Shown piece after piece: positions 1-7,206 of a stretch of 20,523 nucleotides of DNA. Numbering within the stretch: position 1 is the first letter of the stretch; each line of letters starts with the position of its first letter. Source of the stretch: an uncultured Lachnospiraceae bacterium (GTDB lineage Bacteria > Bacillota > Clostridia > Lachnospirales > Lachnospiraceae); NCBI GenBank assembly GCA_947382415.1, contig CANCYO010000053.1, positions 1 to 20,523 of the forward strand, in the 5' to 3' direction. The notes beneath the pieces were generated by a model that saw only the letters and a program-made list of their open reading frames with translations, was not told the DNA's origin and made no database searches. The position numbers and the translations under genes are program-made.

Positions 1-183
1 GTTTTCCGTAAAAACCATGATATGTTCGCCGCTGTCCTGCTCGGTGATCTCCTTTAGTTTTGCGCTGATCTCACGCAATTGCCGCTGTGTGCCTCTCCGA
101 AAGACGATGCGCTGATAGAGGACGATCCCTGCCAGCAGCGCGATGACAAGCCACAGAAGTAACAGGATGATTGAATCGTTCAT
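1..183 (-). CDS. Sensor histidine kinase, N-terminal fragment (runs off the left edge)
   Basis: Only the first 61 residues are in the window; the reading frame stays open to base 1. The protein begins MNDSIILLLLWLVIALLAG, a single hydrophobic helix of about 20 residues, followed by a basic stretch (FRRGTQRQLRE) and a probable coiled-coil linker (residues about 36-50). This is the layout of a membrane-anchored histidine kinase with one N-terminal transmembrane helix and almost no extracellular sensor. The kinase core is not visible. The ATG at 183 overlaps the stop of the upstream response regulator (ATGA, 4-nt overlap), which is classic translational coupling of a two-component pair and the main reason for the call. 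The stimulus cannot be told from this piece. Confidence 0.75.
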   Translation of the reverse strand, partial: MNDSIILLLLWLVIALLAGIVLYQRIVFRRGTQRQLREISAKLKEITEQDSGEHIMVFTEN

Positions 184-884
184 GACAAATCTCCCAGCTT
201 GTATCCGATTCCCCATACGGTGAGCACATACCGCGGGTTGTGCGCATCGTCTTCCAGTTTAGCGCGCAGGCGGCTGATGTGCACATTGACGGCGTTTTCG
301 TCGCCCAGATACGCGTCGTTCCAGATGAGAGAATAGATTTGTTCCTTGGTGTAGACTTTTTTGGGATTTTGCAGAAGCAGCTTTAGAATCTCAAATTCCT
401 TTGCCGTGAGCTCAACGGGCATTCCGCGCCGGGTGACTGTATAGTCGCCCGGATTCATCTGCAGATCGCCGGCTTTTAATACCGGCGGAGAGTCTGTGGC
501 GGTACTGCTGTACTGTGTGGTCCTTCTGATATTGGCCCGTATGCGCGCCAGAACTTCCGTGACAGAGAAGGGTTTTGTGATGTAATCGTCGGCGCCAAGC
601 CCAAGCCCCAGGGTTTTATCCGCTTCTGAGTCTTTGGCGGACATAATGATGATGGGAACTACGCTGCTTTGGCGGATATACTGCATGACATCCATGCCGC
701 TTATCTTTGGTATCATCAGGTCAAGGAGCACCAGATCGAATTGCGTCCGGTCAAACTTCCGGCAGGCTGTTTCGCCGTCAGGGGCGCAGTGGATTTCATA
801 GTTTTCCGCACTCAGATAATTTGTAAGCATTTCGCTGATTTCCGCGTCGTCTTCTACCAGCAGGATTTTGTGGGATAGGGTCAT
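180..884 (-). CDS. OmpR/PhoB-family response regulator
   Basis: A 234-residue two-domain response regulator. The receiver domain (about 5-120) has the acidic pair D12-D13, the phospho-acceptor D55 in DLVLLDLMIP, the switch S82 in IIIMSAKD and the conserved K104 in ADDYITKPF. The C-terminal winged helix (about 135-232) has the family's ELTAKEFEILKLL and VNVHISRLRAKLE recognition-helix signatures and ends in VWGIGYKL. It should bind promoter DNA when phosphorylated by the kinase whose start overlaps its stop codon. The gene begins 18 nt after the holA stop on the same strand, with AGAGG upstream of the ATG, so it is probably carried on the holA transcript. Length is normal for the family. The regulon cannot be inferred here. 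Confidence 0.95.
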   Translation of the reverse strand: MTLSHKILLVEDDAEISEMLTNYLSAENYEIHCAPDGETACRKFDRTQFDLVLLDLMIPKISGMDVMQYIRQSSVVPIIIMSAKDSEADKTLGLGLGADDYITKPFSVTEVLARIRANIRRTTQYSSTATDSPPVLKAGDLQMNPGDYTVTRRGMPVELTAKEFEILKLLLQNPKKVYTKEQIYSLIWNDAYLGDENAVNVHISRLRAKLEDDAHNPRYVLTVWGIGYKLGDLS

Positions 885-902
885 GGCTGTGTACCTCTCT
901 GA

Positions 903-1895
903 TCAGGAATTGGAATCATGTTTCAGCACGGACAGGATCAGAATCTCCACGCTCATGCGATCGTTCATGCGGCCGCTTTTGACCGCTTCCTCGGCTTCCA
1001 CGCACTGTTCCACGGCGCTGCGCAGCACGGCGGTCTTGAAACGGCCTGCCTGGGTGATGTATTTGCCTGCGATAAAAGGGGGAACTCCGATCTTGGGTGC
1101 GATGGCCTTGCTGTCATAGCCCCGGCTGCGCAGTTCCTTCACCTGCAGCAGCGTATTGCACTGGCGGGCGATGAGAAAGAGTATGCGCATGGGCGGTTCC
1201 TTCAGCGCCAGCAGATCGTAATAGAGTTGCAGAGCCTGAGTGGTATTGCCCGCGGCGATGGCATTGATCATGTCAAAGATATGATTGCTTATGCGGTTAG
1301 TGCATACCGCCTCCACATCCTCCGAGGTCACTACTTCCCGGTCCATGCAATAACAGATCAGTTTTTCCAGCTCGGTCTGGATGTTGTCCATATCCGTTCC
1401 GGTCTTTTGCAGGAAGAGCTGTACAGTGTTCTCGGTGATCTTCTTGCCCTCTTTTCCCAGCATACCGGCGATCCAGCGCTTGAGCGTCTGTTCGTCCTGC
1501 ACAGGGAATTCCGCGGCGTGTCCCAGAGCCTGCACGGCCTTGAAGAGCTTGCTGCGCTTGTCCACCTCGCTCTCCGTGAACACGAAAAAGCAGCTCTCAC
1601 AGGGAGCGCTTAAGTATTCGGCCAGCTTTTCGCCGCCGGATTTGAACAGTCCGCTGTCGGAGATGAAGATGACCCGGCGCTCTGCCAGAAAGGGCAGGGT
1701 TTCTGCGAGGTCGATGACCTCTCCCACAGGAATGTCTTTTCCGGTGTAGAAATGTGTGTTCATCCGGTCGTCCCCGGCGCACAGGGCATTGCGGAGACGT
1801 TCGGTGTACTGTCTTTTCAGATAGCGTTCTTCTCCGTACAGGAGATAGGCCTGCCGGAGCGTATGCTCTTTGATGTCGTTTTGAATCTGCTGCAT
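903..1895 (-). CDS. holA: DNA polymerase III subunit delta
   Basis: A 330-residue protein with the HolA N-terminal signature (QAYLLYGEERYLKRQY, residues about 15-30) and the family layout: two AAA-like domains, then a C-terminal collar helical domain containing LFLIARQCNTLLQVKEL and PPFIAGKYITQAGRF. Delta is the clamp-loader subunit that opens the beta sliding clamp during replication. An open frame extends 28 codons upstream to 1979. I choose the ATG at 1895 because GTGAGGA sits just upstream, the protein then starts MQQIQNDIKE, which fits the family, and the longer version would cover the promoter. It is followed 18 nt later by a response regulator. It is divergent from mscL across about 150 nt. 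Confidence 0.93.
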   Translation of the reverse strand: MQQIQNDIKEHTLRQAYLLYGEERYLKRQYTERLRNALCAGDDRMNTHFYTGKDIPVGEVIDLAETLPFLAERRVIFISDSGLFKSGGEKLAEYLSAPCESCFFVFTESEVDKRSKLFKAVQALGHAAEFPVQDEQTLKRWIAGMLGKEGKKITENTVQLFLQKTGTDMDNIQTELEKLICYCMDREVVTSEDVEAVCTNRISNHIFDMINAIAAGNTTQALQLYYDLLALKEPPMRILFLIARQCNTLLQVKELRSRGYDSKAIAPKIGVPPFIAGKYITQAGRFKTAVLRSAVEQCVEAEEAVKSGRMNDRMSVEILILSVLKHDSNS

Positions 1896-1950
1896 GAAAG
1901 TCCTCACTCTTTTTTGCCGGATCAACCTGTCTGATGATCCGATATACCTT

Positions 1951-1979
1951 ATTATACTCCGTAAAAAGTTTTTTTGCAC
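1951..1979 (-). promoter_or_regulatory. Candidate sigma-A promoter for holA
   Basis: On the minus strand a perfect TATAAT (1956-1951) lies 17 nt after GTGCAA (1979-1974), a weak -35. The predicted start of transcription is near 1944, giving a leader of about 50 nt before the holA ATG at 1895. The perfect -10 and the position are the evidence; the -35 matches only 3 of 6 bases. Confidence 0.5.
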
Positions 1980-1981
1980 TA

Positions 1982-2010
1982 TTGAGATTGCCGTATGCTT
2001 ATGATACTAT
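1982..2010 (+). promoter_or_regulatory. Candidate sigma-A promoter for mscL
   Basis: TTGAGA (1982-1987, 5 of 6 matches to the -35 consensus) is followed after 17 nt by TACTAT (2005-2010, 4 of 6). The site lies 40 nt upstream of the mscL start and nearly abuts the divergent holA promoter, so the two may compete. Confidence 0.4.
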
Positions 2011-2049
2011 TAACATGGTTATAGTTTACAGGACGGAGGGAATGATAAA

Positions 2050-2484
2050 ATGGCTAAGGATAAAGGTTTTATCAGTGAATTCAGAAAATTTATCATGCGC
2101 GGAAACGTGATGGATATGGCGGTGGGCGTCATTGTCGGCGGAGCCTTTACCTCGATTGTGACTTCGCTGAATCAGGATATTCTGACGCCGGTTCTGGGAA
2201 TTTTCGGCGGAATGGATTTCAGCAATCTTAAAATAGCGCTGGGAAGCGGAGAGAATGCACCCATGCTCTGTTACGGGAATTTTATAACGGCAGTCATCAA
2301 CTTTTTGATCACGGCATTTGTGATCTTCTGTCTGGTGAAAGGGATCAATGCAGTCAATGACCGGTTCAGTCATAAGCCTGCGCCTGCCGCGCCAACTACG
2401 AAAAAATGCCCTTTCTGCAAGAGTGAGATCGCTATAGACGCCACCAGATGTCCTCATTGTACCTCTGAGTTGGACGGGCAGTGA
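2050..2484 (+). CDS. mscL: Large-conductance mechanosensitive channel with zinc-ribbon tail
   Basis: A 144-residue MscL. The N-terminal amphipathic segment and first pore helix (FRKFIMRGNVMDMAVGVIVG, about 11-30) and the second membrane helix (about 77-98, FITAVINFLITAFVIFCLVK) are clear. The pentameric channel opens under membrane tension and releases solutes after hypo-osmotic shock. Beyond the usual cytoplasmic helix, residues 120-137 form a small zinc ribbon, CPFCKSEIAIDATRCPHC (C120, C123, C134, C137), replacing the charged C-terminal bundle of the E. coli protein. From general knowledge, similar tails occur in MscL of clostridial relatives. The ATG at 2050 is preceded by GGACGGAGGG. No terminator separates it from the downstream TPR gene, so the two may be cotranscribed. 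Confidence 0.95.
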   Translation: MAKDKGFISEFRKFIMRGNVMDMAVGVIVGGAFTSIVTSLNQDILTPVLGIFGGMDFSNLKIALGSGENAPMLCYGNFITAVINFLITAFVIFCLVKGINAVNDRFSHKPAPAAPTTKKCPFCKSEIAIDATRCPHCTSELDGQ

Positions 2485-2500
2485 CGGATAAACGCGGACG

Positions 2501-2540
2501 ATAACGATAAGCAGGATAACAATAAGCAGATAACGACAAG
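2501..2540 (+). repeat. Short imperfect tandem repeat upstream of the TPR lipoprotein gene
   Basis: Three adjacent units of 15, 14 and 11 nt share the core ATAACRAYAAG: 2501-2515, 2516-2529 and 2530-2540 (the last truncated). They fill most of the 68-nt gap between mscL and the TPR gene and stop just before its ribosome binding site. Function unknown; it could be a slippage product or a binding site. Confidence 0.6.
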
Positions 2541-2552
2541 ACGGGGAACGGT

Positions 2553-3608
2553 ATGATAAAATTGCGGAAATACGGAAGGTATGCGGCGGTTTTGTGCGGA
2601 CTGCTGGCTGCGGCTGTACTCGCCGGCTGTGACAGCAAAAGCACAAAGACTGCGGAGGCCATGCAGCTTTTGCAGGGGCTTCAGTATCAGGAGGCTCTGG
2701 ACCTGTTTCAGTCTGCGGAGGAGGAGGGCGAGAATGCCCGTCTGATCGACAGAGGGCGGGGGATCGCCTACATGGGACTCACGCAGTATGAGGAGGCCAT
2801 CGCCTGTTTTGAGGCGGCATTGGCCGGCAGCGACGGTTTTGTGCAGCCGGTGGATTTTGATGTAAATTATTATCTGGCGGCGGCTTTTATCAAAAACGGT
2901 CAGCCGGCGGAGGCTGAGGAAGTCTATAACGCGATTCTGGGACTGCGCCCCGATGAAGAGGACGCGTATTTCCTGCGGGGCAATGCGCGCCTGCAGCAGA
3001 ATAATTATGAGGGGGCAAAGGAAGATTTTGACCGGATGGTGTCCCTGGACTCGGACAATTATGACCGCATGATCGAGATTTATCAGGCGCTGCAGCATTA
3101 CGGTTACAAGGATGTGGGGCGCGAGTATCTTGAGAATGCAATGCTTGCGGCTGAGGACAAGATGAACAGCTATGACAGCGGGCGTATGTACTTTTATCTG
3201 GGAGAATATCAGAAGGCCTGCGTTGCTCTGGAAAAGGCCAGAGAGAAGGGGGACGCGGAGAGCTATCTCTATCTGGGCAGGGCTTATGAGGCCACCGGAG
3301 ATTATAATTATGCGGCCAGCGTCTACAATTCCTGGATTGCCAAGGATACGGGCAATGCGGCCATCTACAATCAGCTTGGGCTGTGCGAGATGGCCATGGG
3401 CAATTATCAGCGGGCGCTGGAGGCCTTTCAGGCCGGAATGCAGGTGGAGAATAACACGCTGATGCAGACTCTGGCTTTTAACGAGATTGTGGCCTATGAA
3501 CATTTGGAGGAGTATCAGAAGGCTTATGCGCTGGTGGAAAGCTATCTGAAGAGCTATCCTGACGATGAGCAGGCCAGGAGAGAGCAACGGTTTCTCTCCA
3601 GCAGATGA
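2553..3608 (+). CDS. TPR-repeat lipoprotein
   Basis: A 351-residue exported lipoprotein. Residues 1-25 form a signal peptide (basic MIKLRKYGRY, then a hydrophobic AAVLCGLLAAAVLAG) with the lipobox LAGC, so C26 would be lipidated and the protein anchored on the outer face of the cytoplasmic membrane. The rest consists of tetratricopeptide repeats with the usual spacing, for example YQEALDLFQSAEE, YEEAIACFEAAL, PAEAEEVYNAILGL, YEGAKEDFDRMVSL, YQKACVALEKAREKG, YNYAASVYNSWIAKD and YQRALEAFQAGM, up to the C-terminus. TPRs are protein-binding scaffolds; no catalytic motif is seen and the partner is unknown. GGGGAAC lies a few bases before the ATG. It sits 68 nt after mscL and ends 10 nt before a hairpin terminator. 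Confidence 0.85.
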   Translation: MIKLRKYGRYAAVLCGLLAAAVLAGCDSKSTKTAEAMQLLQGLQYQEALDLFQSAEEEGENARLIDRGRGIAYMGLTQYEEAIACFEAALAGSDGFVQPVDFDVNYYLAAAFIKNGQPAEAEEVYNAILGLRPDEEDAYFLRGNARLQQNNYEGAKEDFDRMVSLDSDNYDRMIEIYQALQHYGYKDVGREYLENAMLAAEDKMNSYDSGRMYFYLGEYQKACVALEKAREKGDAESYLYLGRAYEATGDYNYAASVYNSWIAKDTGNAAIYNQLGLCEMAMGNYQRALEAFQAGMQVENNTLMQTLAFNEIVAYEHLEEYQKAYALVESYLKSYPDDEQARREQRFLSSR

Positions 3609-3617
3609 AATAAAATG

Positions 3618-3658
3618 AATGCCCGGAACACGCGGCGCCATGCGGTTCCGGGCATTTT
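3618..3658 (+). terminator. Intrinsic terminator after the TPR lipoprotein gene
   Basis: A perfect 12-bp stem (AATGCCCGGAAC at 3618-3629 with GTTCCGGGCATT at 3645-3656) encloses a 15-nt loop that can form three more G-C pairs. The T run is short (four T at 3655-3658), so termination may be partial. Confidence 0.75.
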
Positions 3659-3669
3659 ACCGCCCCGGT

Positions 3670-3684
3670 ACTGACTGAGTCAGT
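3670..3684. promoter_or_regulatory. 15-nt palindrome, possible operator
   Basis: ACTGACTGAGTCAGT is a perfect 7+1+7 inverted repeat in the gap between the TPR terminator and the nrdD promoter, about 78 nt upstream of the nrdD -35. Its position suggests a regulator site, but I do not recognise the motif. Confidence 0.35.
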
Positions 3685-3727
3685 CAATACAAAATATGCT
3701 ATATGTGACATGCGTGTCGCAGGAAAA

Positions 3728-3743
3728 CCACAATATATTGTAT
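3728..3743. promoter_or_regulatory. NrdR-box-like site upstream of nrdD
   Basis: The 16-mer at 3728-3743 (CCACAATATATTGTAT) has the perfect palindromic core ACAATATATTGT (3730-3741) and closely resembles the consensus NrdR box, ACACWATATATWGTGT. NrdR is the ATP/dATP-sensing repressor of ribonucleotide reductase genes. It lies about 18 nt upstream of the -35 of the nrdD promoter. NrdR boxes normally occur in pairs. No second good box is seen at the standard spacing; the nearest degenerate match (3689-3704) is 39 nt upstream, start to start. Confidence 0.7.
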
Positions 3744-3761
3744 ATCAGTGCTTTTCCGCCA

Positions 3762-3790
3762 TTGACTTTGCTGTCGCTAAATGATATAGT
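3762..3790 (+). promoter_or_regulatory. Sigma-A promoter for nrdD
   Basis: TTGACT (3762-3767) and TATAGT (3785-3790) each match consensus at 5 of 6 positions and are 17 nt apart. Transcription would start near 3797, giving a leader of about 36 nt before the nrdD ATG at 3833. Confidence 0.75.
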
Positions 3791-3832
3791 AGAGTAAATT
3801 GCACTTCAGATAATTTTTCGGGAGGGACAGGG

Positions 3833-6223
3833 ATGTTTCAGGTTATAAAAAGAGACGGCGGCAAGACAGACTTTTCGCTGACAAAGATCAATGATGTGAT
3901 CATGAAGGCGTTCACGGCTACGCAGATGAGTTACAATAATGATATTGTAGATTTGCTGGCGCTGAGGGTGACGGCAGATTTTCAGGATAAGGTAAAGGAA
4001 GATGCCATTCATGTGGAGGATATTCAGGACAGCGTGGAGCGCGTGCTGGGGCAGGCGGGCTACGAGGAGGCTGCTAAGGCCTATATTCTGTACCGCAAGC
4101 AGAGAGAGAAGATGCGCACCATGAAGTCCACCATTCTGGACTACAAGGATGTGGTGAACAGCTATGTGAAGGTGGAAGACTGGCGCGTGAAGGAGAATTC
4201 CACCGTCACTTATTCCGTGGGCGGTCTGATCCTCTCCAATTCCGGGGCGGTGACGGCCAACTACTGGCTATCGGAGATTTACGATCAGGAGATCGCTGAG
4301 GCGCACCGCAATGCCGACATCCATATTCATGATCTGTCCATGCTCACCGGTTATTGTGCAGGCTGGTCCCTGAAGCAGCTTATTAAAGAAGGGCTGGGGG
4401 GAATCACCGGCAAGATCACGTCCGCTCCGGCCAGACATCTGGGCGTACTCTGCAATCAGATGGTGAACTTCCTCGGTATCATGCAGAATGAGTGGGCAGG
4501 CGCTCAGGCGTTCTCCTCCTTTGACACCTATCTGGCTCCCTTTGTGAAGGCGGATAATCTGAGCTATGGTGAGGTAAAGAAGTGCATCGAGGCGTTTATT
4601 TATGGTGTAAATACGCCCAGCCGCTGGGGCACACAGGCGCCCTTCTCCAATATTACCCTGGACTGGACAGTGCCTGACGATCTGGCGGAGCTTCCTGCCA
4701 TCGTGGGCGGCGTGGAGATGGATTTCAAATATAAGGACTGTAAAAAAGAGATGGACATGGTGAATAAGGCCTTCATCGAGACCATGATCGAGGGGGATTC
4801 CAACGGACGCGGGTTCCAGTACCCCATTCCCACCTATTCCATCACAAAAGACTTCGACTGGTCCGACACGGAGAACAACCGCCTCCTGTTCGAGATGACG
4901 GCAAAGTACGGCACACCGTATTTTTCCAATTATATCAATTCCGACATGCAGCCCTCGGATGTGAGAAGCATGTGCTGCAGACTGCGTCTGGACTTAAGGG
5001 AACTGCGCAAAAAGACAGGCGGATTCTTCGGGTCAGGCGAGAGCACGGGCAGCGTGGGCGTGGTGACCATCAATATGCCCCGCATCGCTTATCTCTCGGC
5101 CAACCGCGATGAATTTTTTGCCAGACTGAACCATATGATGGATATTGCGGCCCGCAGCCTGAAGGTGAAGCGTGAGGTGATCACCAGACTGCTGGACGAG
5201 GGTCTGTATCCTTATACAAAGCGGTATCTGGGCACCTTTGACAATCATTTCTCCACCATCGGCCTCATCGGCATGAACGAGGTGGGACTCAATGCCAACT
5301 GGCTGAGGGCGGACATGAGCAGCGAGAAGACCCAGGAGTTCACCAAAGAGGTATTGAATCATATGCGCAATCGCCTCTCTGACTATCAGGAGCAGTACGG
5401 CGACCTGTATAATTTAGAGGCGACTCCCGCGGAGAGCACTACTTACCGGCTGGCCAAGCATGACAAAAAGCGCTGGCCGGCTATCAAGACGGCGGGAAAA
5501 CAGGGAGATACTCCTTATTATACCAATTCCTCCCATCTGCCGGTGGATTACACCACGGATATTTTTGACGCGCTGGACGTGCAGGAAGAGCTGCAGACGC
5601 TGTATACCTCGGGAACCGTGTTCCATGCATTCCTGGGAGAGAAGCTTCCCGACTGGAAAGCCGCCGCGGCGCTGGTGAGAAAGATTGCGGAAAACTATAA
5701 GCTGCCGTATTACACCCTTTCTCCTACCTATTCCATCTGCCGTGAGCACGGTTATCTGGCGGGTGAGGTGAAGGAATGTCCTCACTGCGGGGCAAAGACG
5801 GAGGTTTACAGCCGCATCACCGGCTATTACAGACCGGTGCAGAACTGGAATGACGGAAAACTGCAGGAATACGCTAACCGCACGGAGTATGATATCGAGA
5901 GTTCCGTGCTCAAGCGTCCGGTGACCAGCGTGGTCAAGTTTTCTAATTTCGCTGATGATGTGCAGGTTTCCGTGGAGGAGCCCAAGAATGTAAAATATCT
6001 GTTTACCACCAGAACCTGCCCCAACTGTCAGCTCGCGAAGGAATATCTGGAGGATATTCCCTATGCGCTGATCGACGCGGAGGAGAATATTGAGTTGGCA
6101 AACCGCTACGGCGTGATGCAGGCCCCCACATTAGTTGTGGTGAACGGGGATAAATATAAAAAATATGTCAATGCTTCCAATATCAGGAAATATGTTGACC
6201 TGGTGCAGGAAGTTGTAGTGTAA
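3833..6223 (+). CDS. nrdD: Anaerobic (class III) ribonucleoside-triphosphate reductase with C-terminal redoxin domain
   Basis: A 796-residue glycyl-radical enzyme that makes dNTPs without oxygen. Residues 1-95 form an ATP-cone allosteric domain (VIKRDGGKTDFSLTKI). The catalytic barrel follows, with the presumed thiyl-radical cysteine in MCCRLRLDLREL (C381 or C382). A zinc site is formed by C636, H639, C649 and C652, and the radical glycine is G664 in SRITGYYRPVQNWNDGK. After a short linker, residues about 718-796 form a glutaredoxin/thioredoxin-like domain with active-site CPNC (729-732) and the cis-proline region APTLVVV. The fusion suggests disulphide-recycling reduction by an attached redoxin rather than formate. 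That fits the GYYRPV-type C-terminus, which I associate with redoxin-dependent NrdD. The activase gene nrdG is not adjacent; pyrF follows after 45 nt. GGGAGGG precedes the ATG. An NrdR-like box lies upstream. Confidence 0.95.
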   Translation: MFQVIKRDGGKTDFSLTKINDVIMKAFTATQMSYNNDIVDLLALRVTADFQDKVKEDAIHVEDIQDSVERVLGQAGYEEAAKAYILYRKQREKMRTMKSTILDYKDVVNSYVKVEDWRVKENSTVTYSVGGLILSNSGAVTANYWLSEIYDQEIAEAHRNADIHIHDLSMLTGYCAGWSLKQLIKEGLGGITGKITSAPARHLGVLCNQMVNFLGIMQNEWAGAQAFSSFDTYLAPFVKADNLSYGEVKKCIEAFIYGVNTPSRWGTQAPFSNITLDWTVPDDLAELPAIVGGVEMDFKYKDCKKEMDMVNKAFIETMIEGDSNGRGFQYPIPTYSITKDFDWSDTENNRLLFEMTAKYGTPYFSNYINSDMQPSDVRSMCCRLRLDLRELRKKTGGFFGSGESTGSVGVVTINMPRIAYLSANRDEFFARLNHMMDIAARSLKVKREVITRLLDEGLYPYTKRYLGTFDNHFSTIGLIGMNEVGLNANWLRADMSSEKTQEFTKEVLNHMRNRLSDYQEQYGDLYNLEATPAESTTYRLAKHDKKRWPAIKTAGKQGDTPYYTNSSHLPVDYTTDIFDALDVQEELQTLYTSGTVFHAFLGEKLPDWKAAAALVRKIAENYKLPYYTLSPTYSICREHGYLAGEVKECPHCGAKTEVYSRITGYYRPVQNWNDGKLQEYANRTEYDIESSVLKRPVTSVVKFSNFADDVQVSVEEPKNVKYLFTTRTCPNCQLAKEYLEDIPYALIDAEENIELANRYGVMQAPTLVVVNGDKYKKYVNASNIRKYVDLVQEVVV

Positions 6224-6268
6224 GTATTTTATGGCAGATTCCCACAGTGGAATCACGAGGAGATTTCT

Positions 6269-7204
6269 ATGATCAATAAACTGATTGCAAAGATTCAGAG
6301 TACCAATGCTCCCATTGTGGCAGGTCTGGATCCCATGATGAAATTTGTGCCTGAATCTATTCAGAAGAAAGCGTTCGGTGAGTTTGGAGAGACTTTGGAG
6401 GGCGCGGCGGAGGCTGTCTGGCAGTTCAATAAAGGGATTGTGGACGCTATCTGCGACCTGGTGCCTGCGGTGAAGCCTCAGATCGCCATGTATGAACAGT
6501 TTGGCATACCGGGTATGATTGCTTTTCAGAAGACGGTGGATTACTGCAAAGAGAAAGATCTGGTGGTGATCGGTGATGTGAAGCGCGGCGATATCGGCTC
6601 CACTTCCGAGGCTTACGCGGTGGGACATCTGGGCAGAGTGGCTGTTGGCGGCAGAAGTTACAGCGGTTTCGGCGAGGATTTTGCCACGGTGAATCCCTAT
6701 CTGGGAAGCGACGGCATCAGGCCGTTTATAAAGGTGTGCAAAGAGGAGAAGAAGGGTATCTTCGTTCTGGTTAAGACCTCCAATCCCTCCAGCGGGGAGT
6801 TTCAGGATCAGATGATAGAGGACAGACATCTCTATGAGCTGGTGGGAGAGAAGGTGTCCCAGTGGGGCGCGGAGTGTATGCCTGATGAGGGCAGTTACAG
6901 TTATGTGGGCGCAGTGGTAGGCGCAACCTATCCCGAGCAGGGAAAGATTTTGCGAAAGATCATGCCCAGAACCTTTATCCTTGTGCCCGGCTATGGTGCG
7001 CAGGGCGGCAAGGGTGCTGATCTGGTACACTTTTTTAACGAGGATGGTCTGGGAGCCATCATCAACTCCTCCCGGGGGATCATTGCGGCCTGGCAGCAGG
7101 AGAAGTATGGGCAGTATGGGGAAGCGGGATATGCGGAGGCAGCCCGGGCGGCGGTGCTGGATATGAGAGAAGATATCGCACAGGCTCTGGCGGCGAGGAG
7201 TTAG
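6269..7204 (+). CDS. pyrF: Orotidine 5'-phosphate decarboxylase
   Basis: A 311-residue enzyme converting OMP to UMP, the last step of de novo pyrimidine synthesis. The catalytic motif DVKRGDIGST (D103, K105, D108) and the phosphate-binding PGYGAQGG near residue 245 are present. The length and the VAGLDPMMKFVP start fit the longer PyrF subfamily (about 300 residues) rather than the short 230-residue form. GAGGAG precedes the ATG at 6269, and a small inverted repeat (GATTCC 6237-6242, GGAATC 6249-6254) sits just upstream of it in the 45-nt gap after nrdD. The PAP2 gene begins 2 nt after its stop, so the two are translationally linked. The rest of the pyr pathway is not here except pyrE, 9 kb downstream. 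Confidence 0.96.
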   Translation: MINKLIAKIQSTNAPIVAGLDPMMKFVPESIQKKAFGEFGETLEGAAEAVWQFNKGIVDAICDLVPAVKPQIAMYEQFGIPGMIAFQKTVDYCKEKDLVVIGDVKRGDIGSTSEAYAVGHLGRVAVGGRSYSGFGEDFATVNPYLGSDGIRPFIKVCKEEKKGIFVLVKTSNPSSGEFQDQMIEDRHLYELVGEKVSQWGAECMPDEGSYSYVGAVVGATYPEQGKILRKIMPRTFILVPGYGAQGGKGADLVHFFNEDGLGAIINSSRGIIAAWQQEKYGQYGEAGYAEAARAAVLDMREDIAQALAARS

Positions 7205-7206
7205 GG

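Noticed and set aside
1896..1979. Longer holA start at 1979
   Set aside because: It would place the coding start upstream of the perfect TATAAT, has no ribosome binding site and adds a non-family N-terminus.
2454..3641. Long minus-strand open frame over the TPR lipoprotein gene
   Set aside because: Shadow of the TPR frame; low-complexity hydrophobic translation and no supporting signals.
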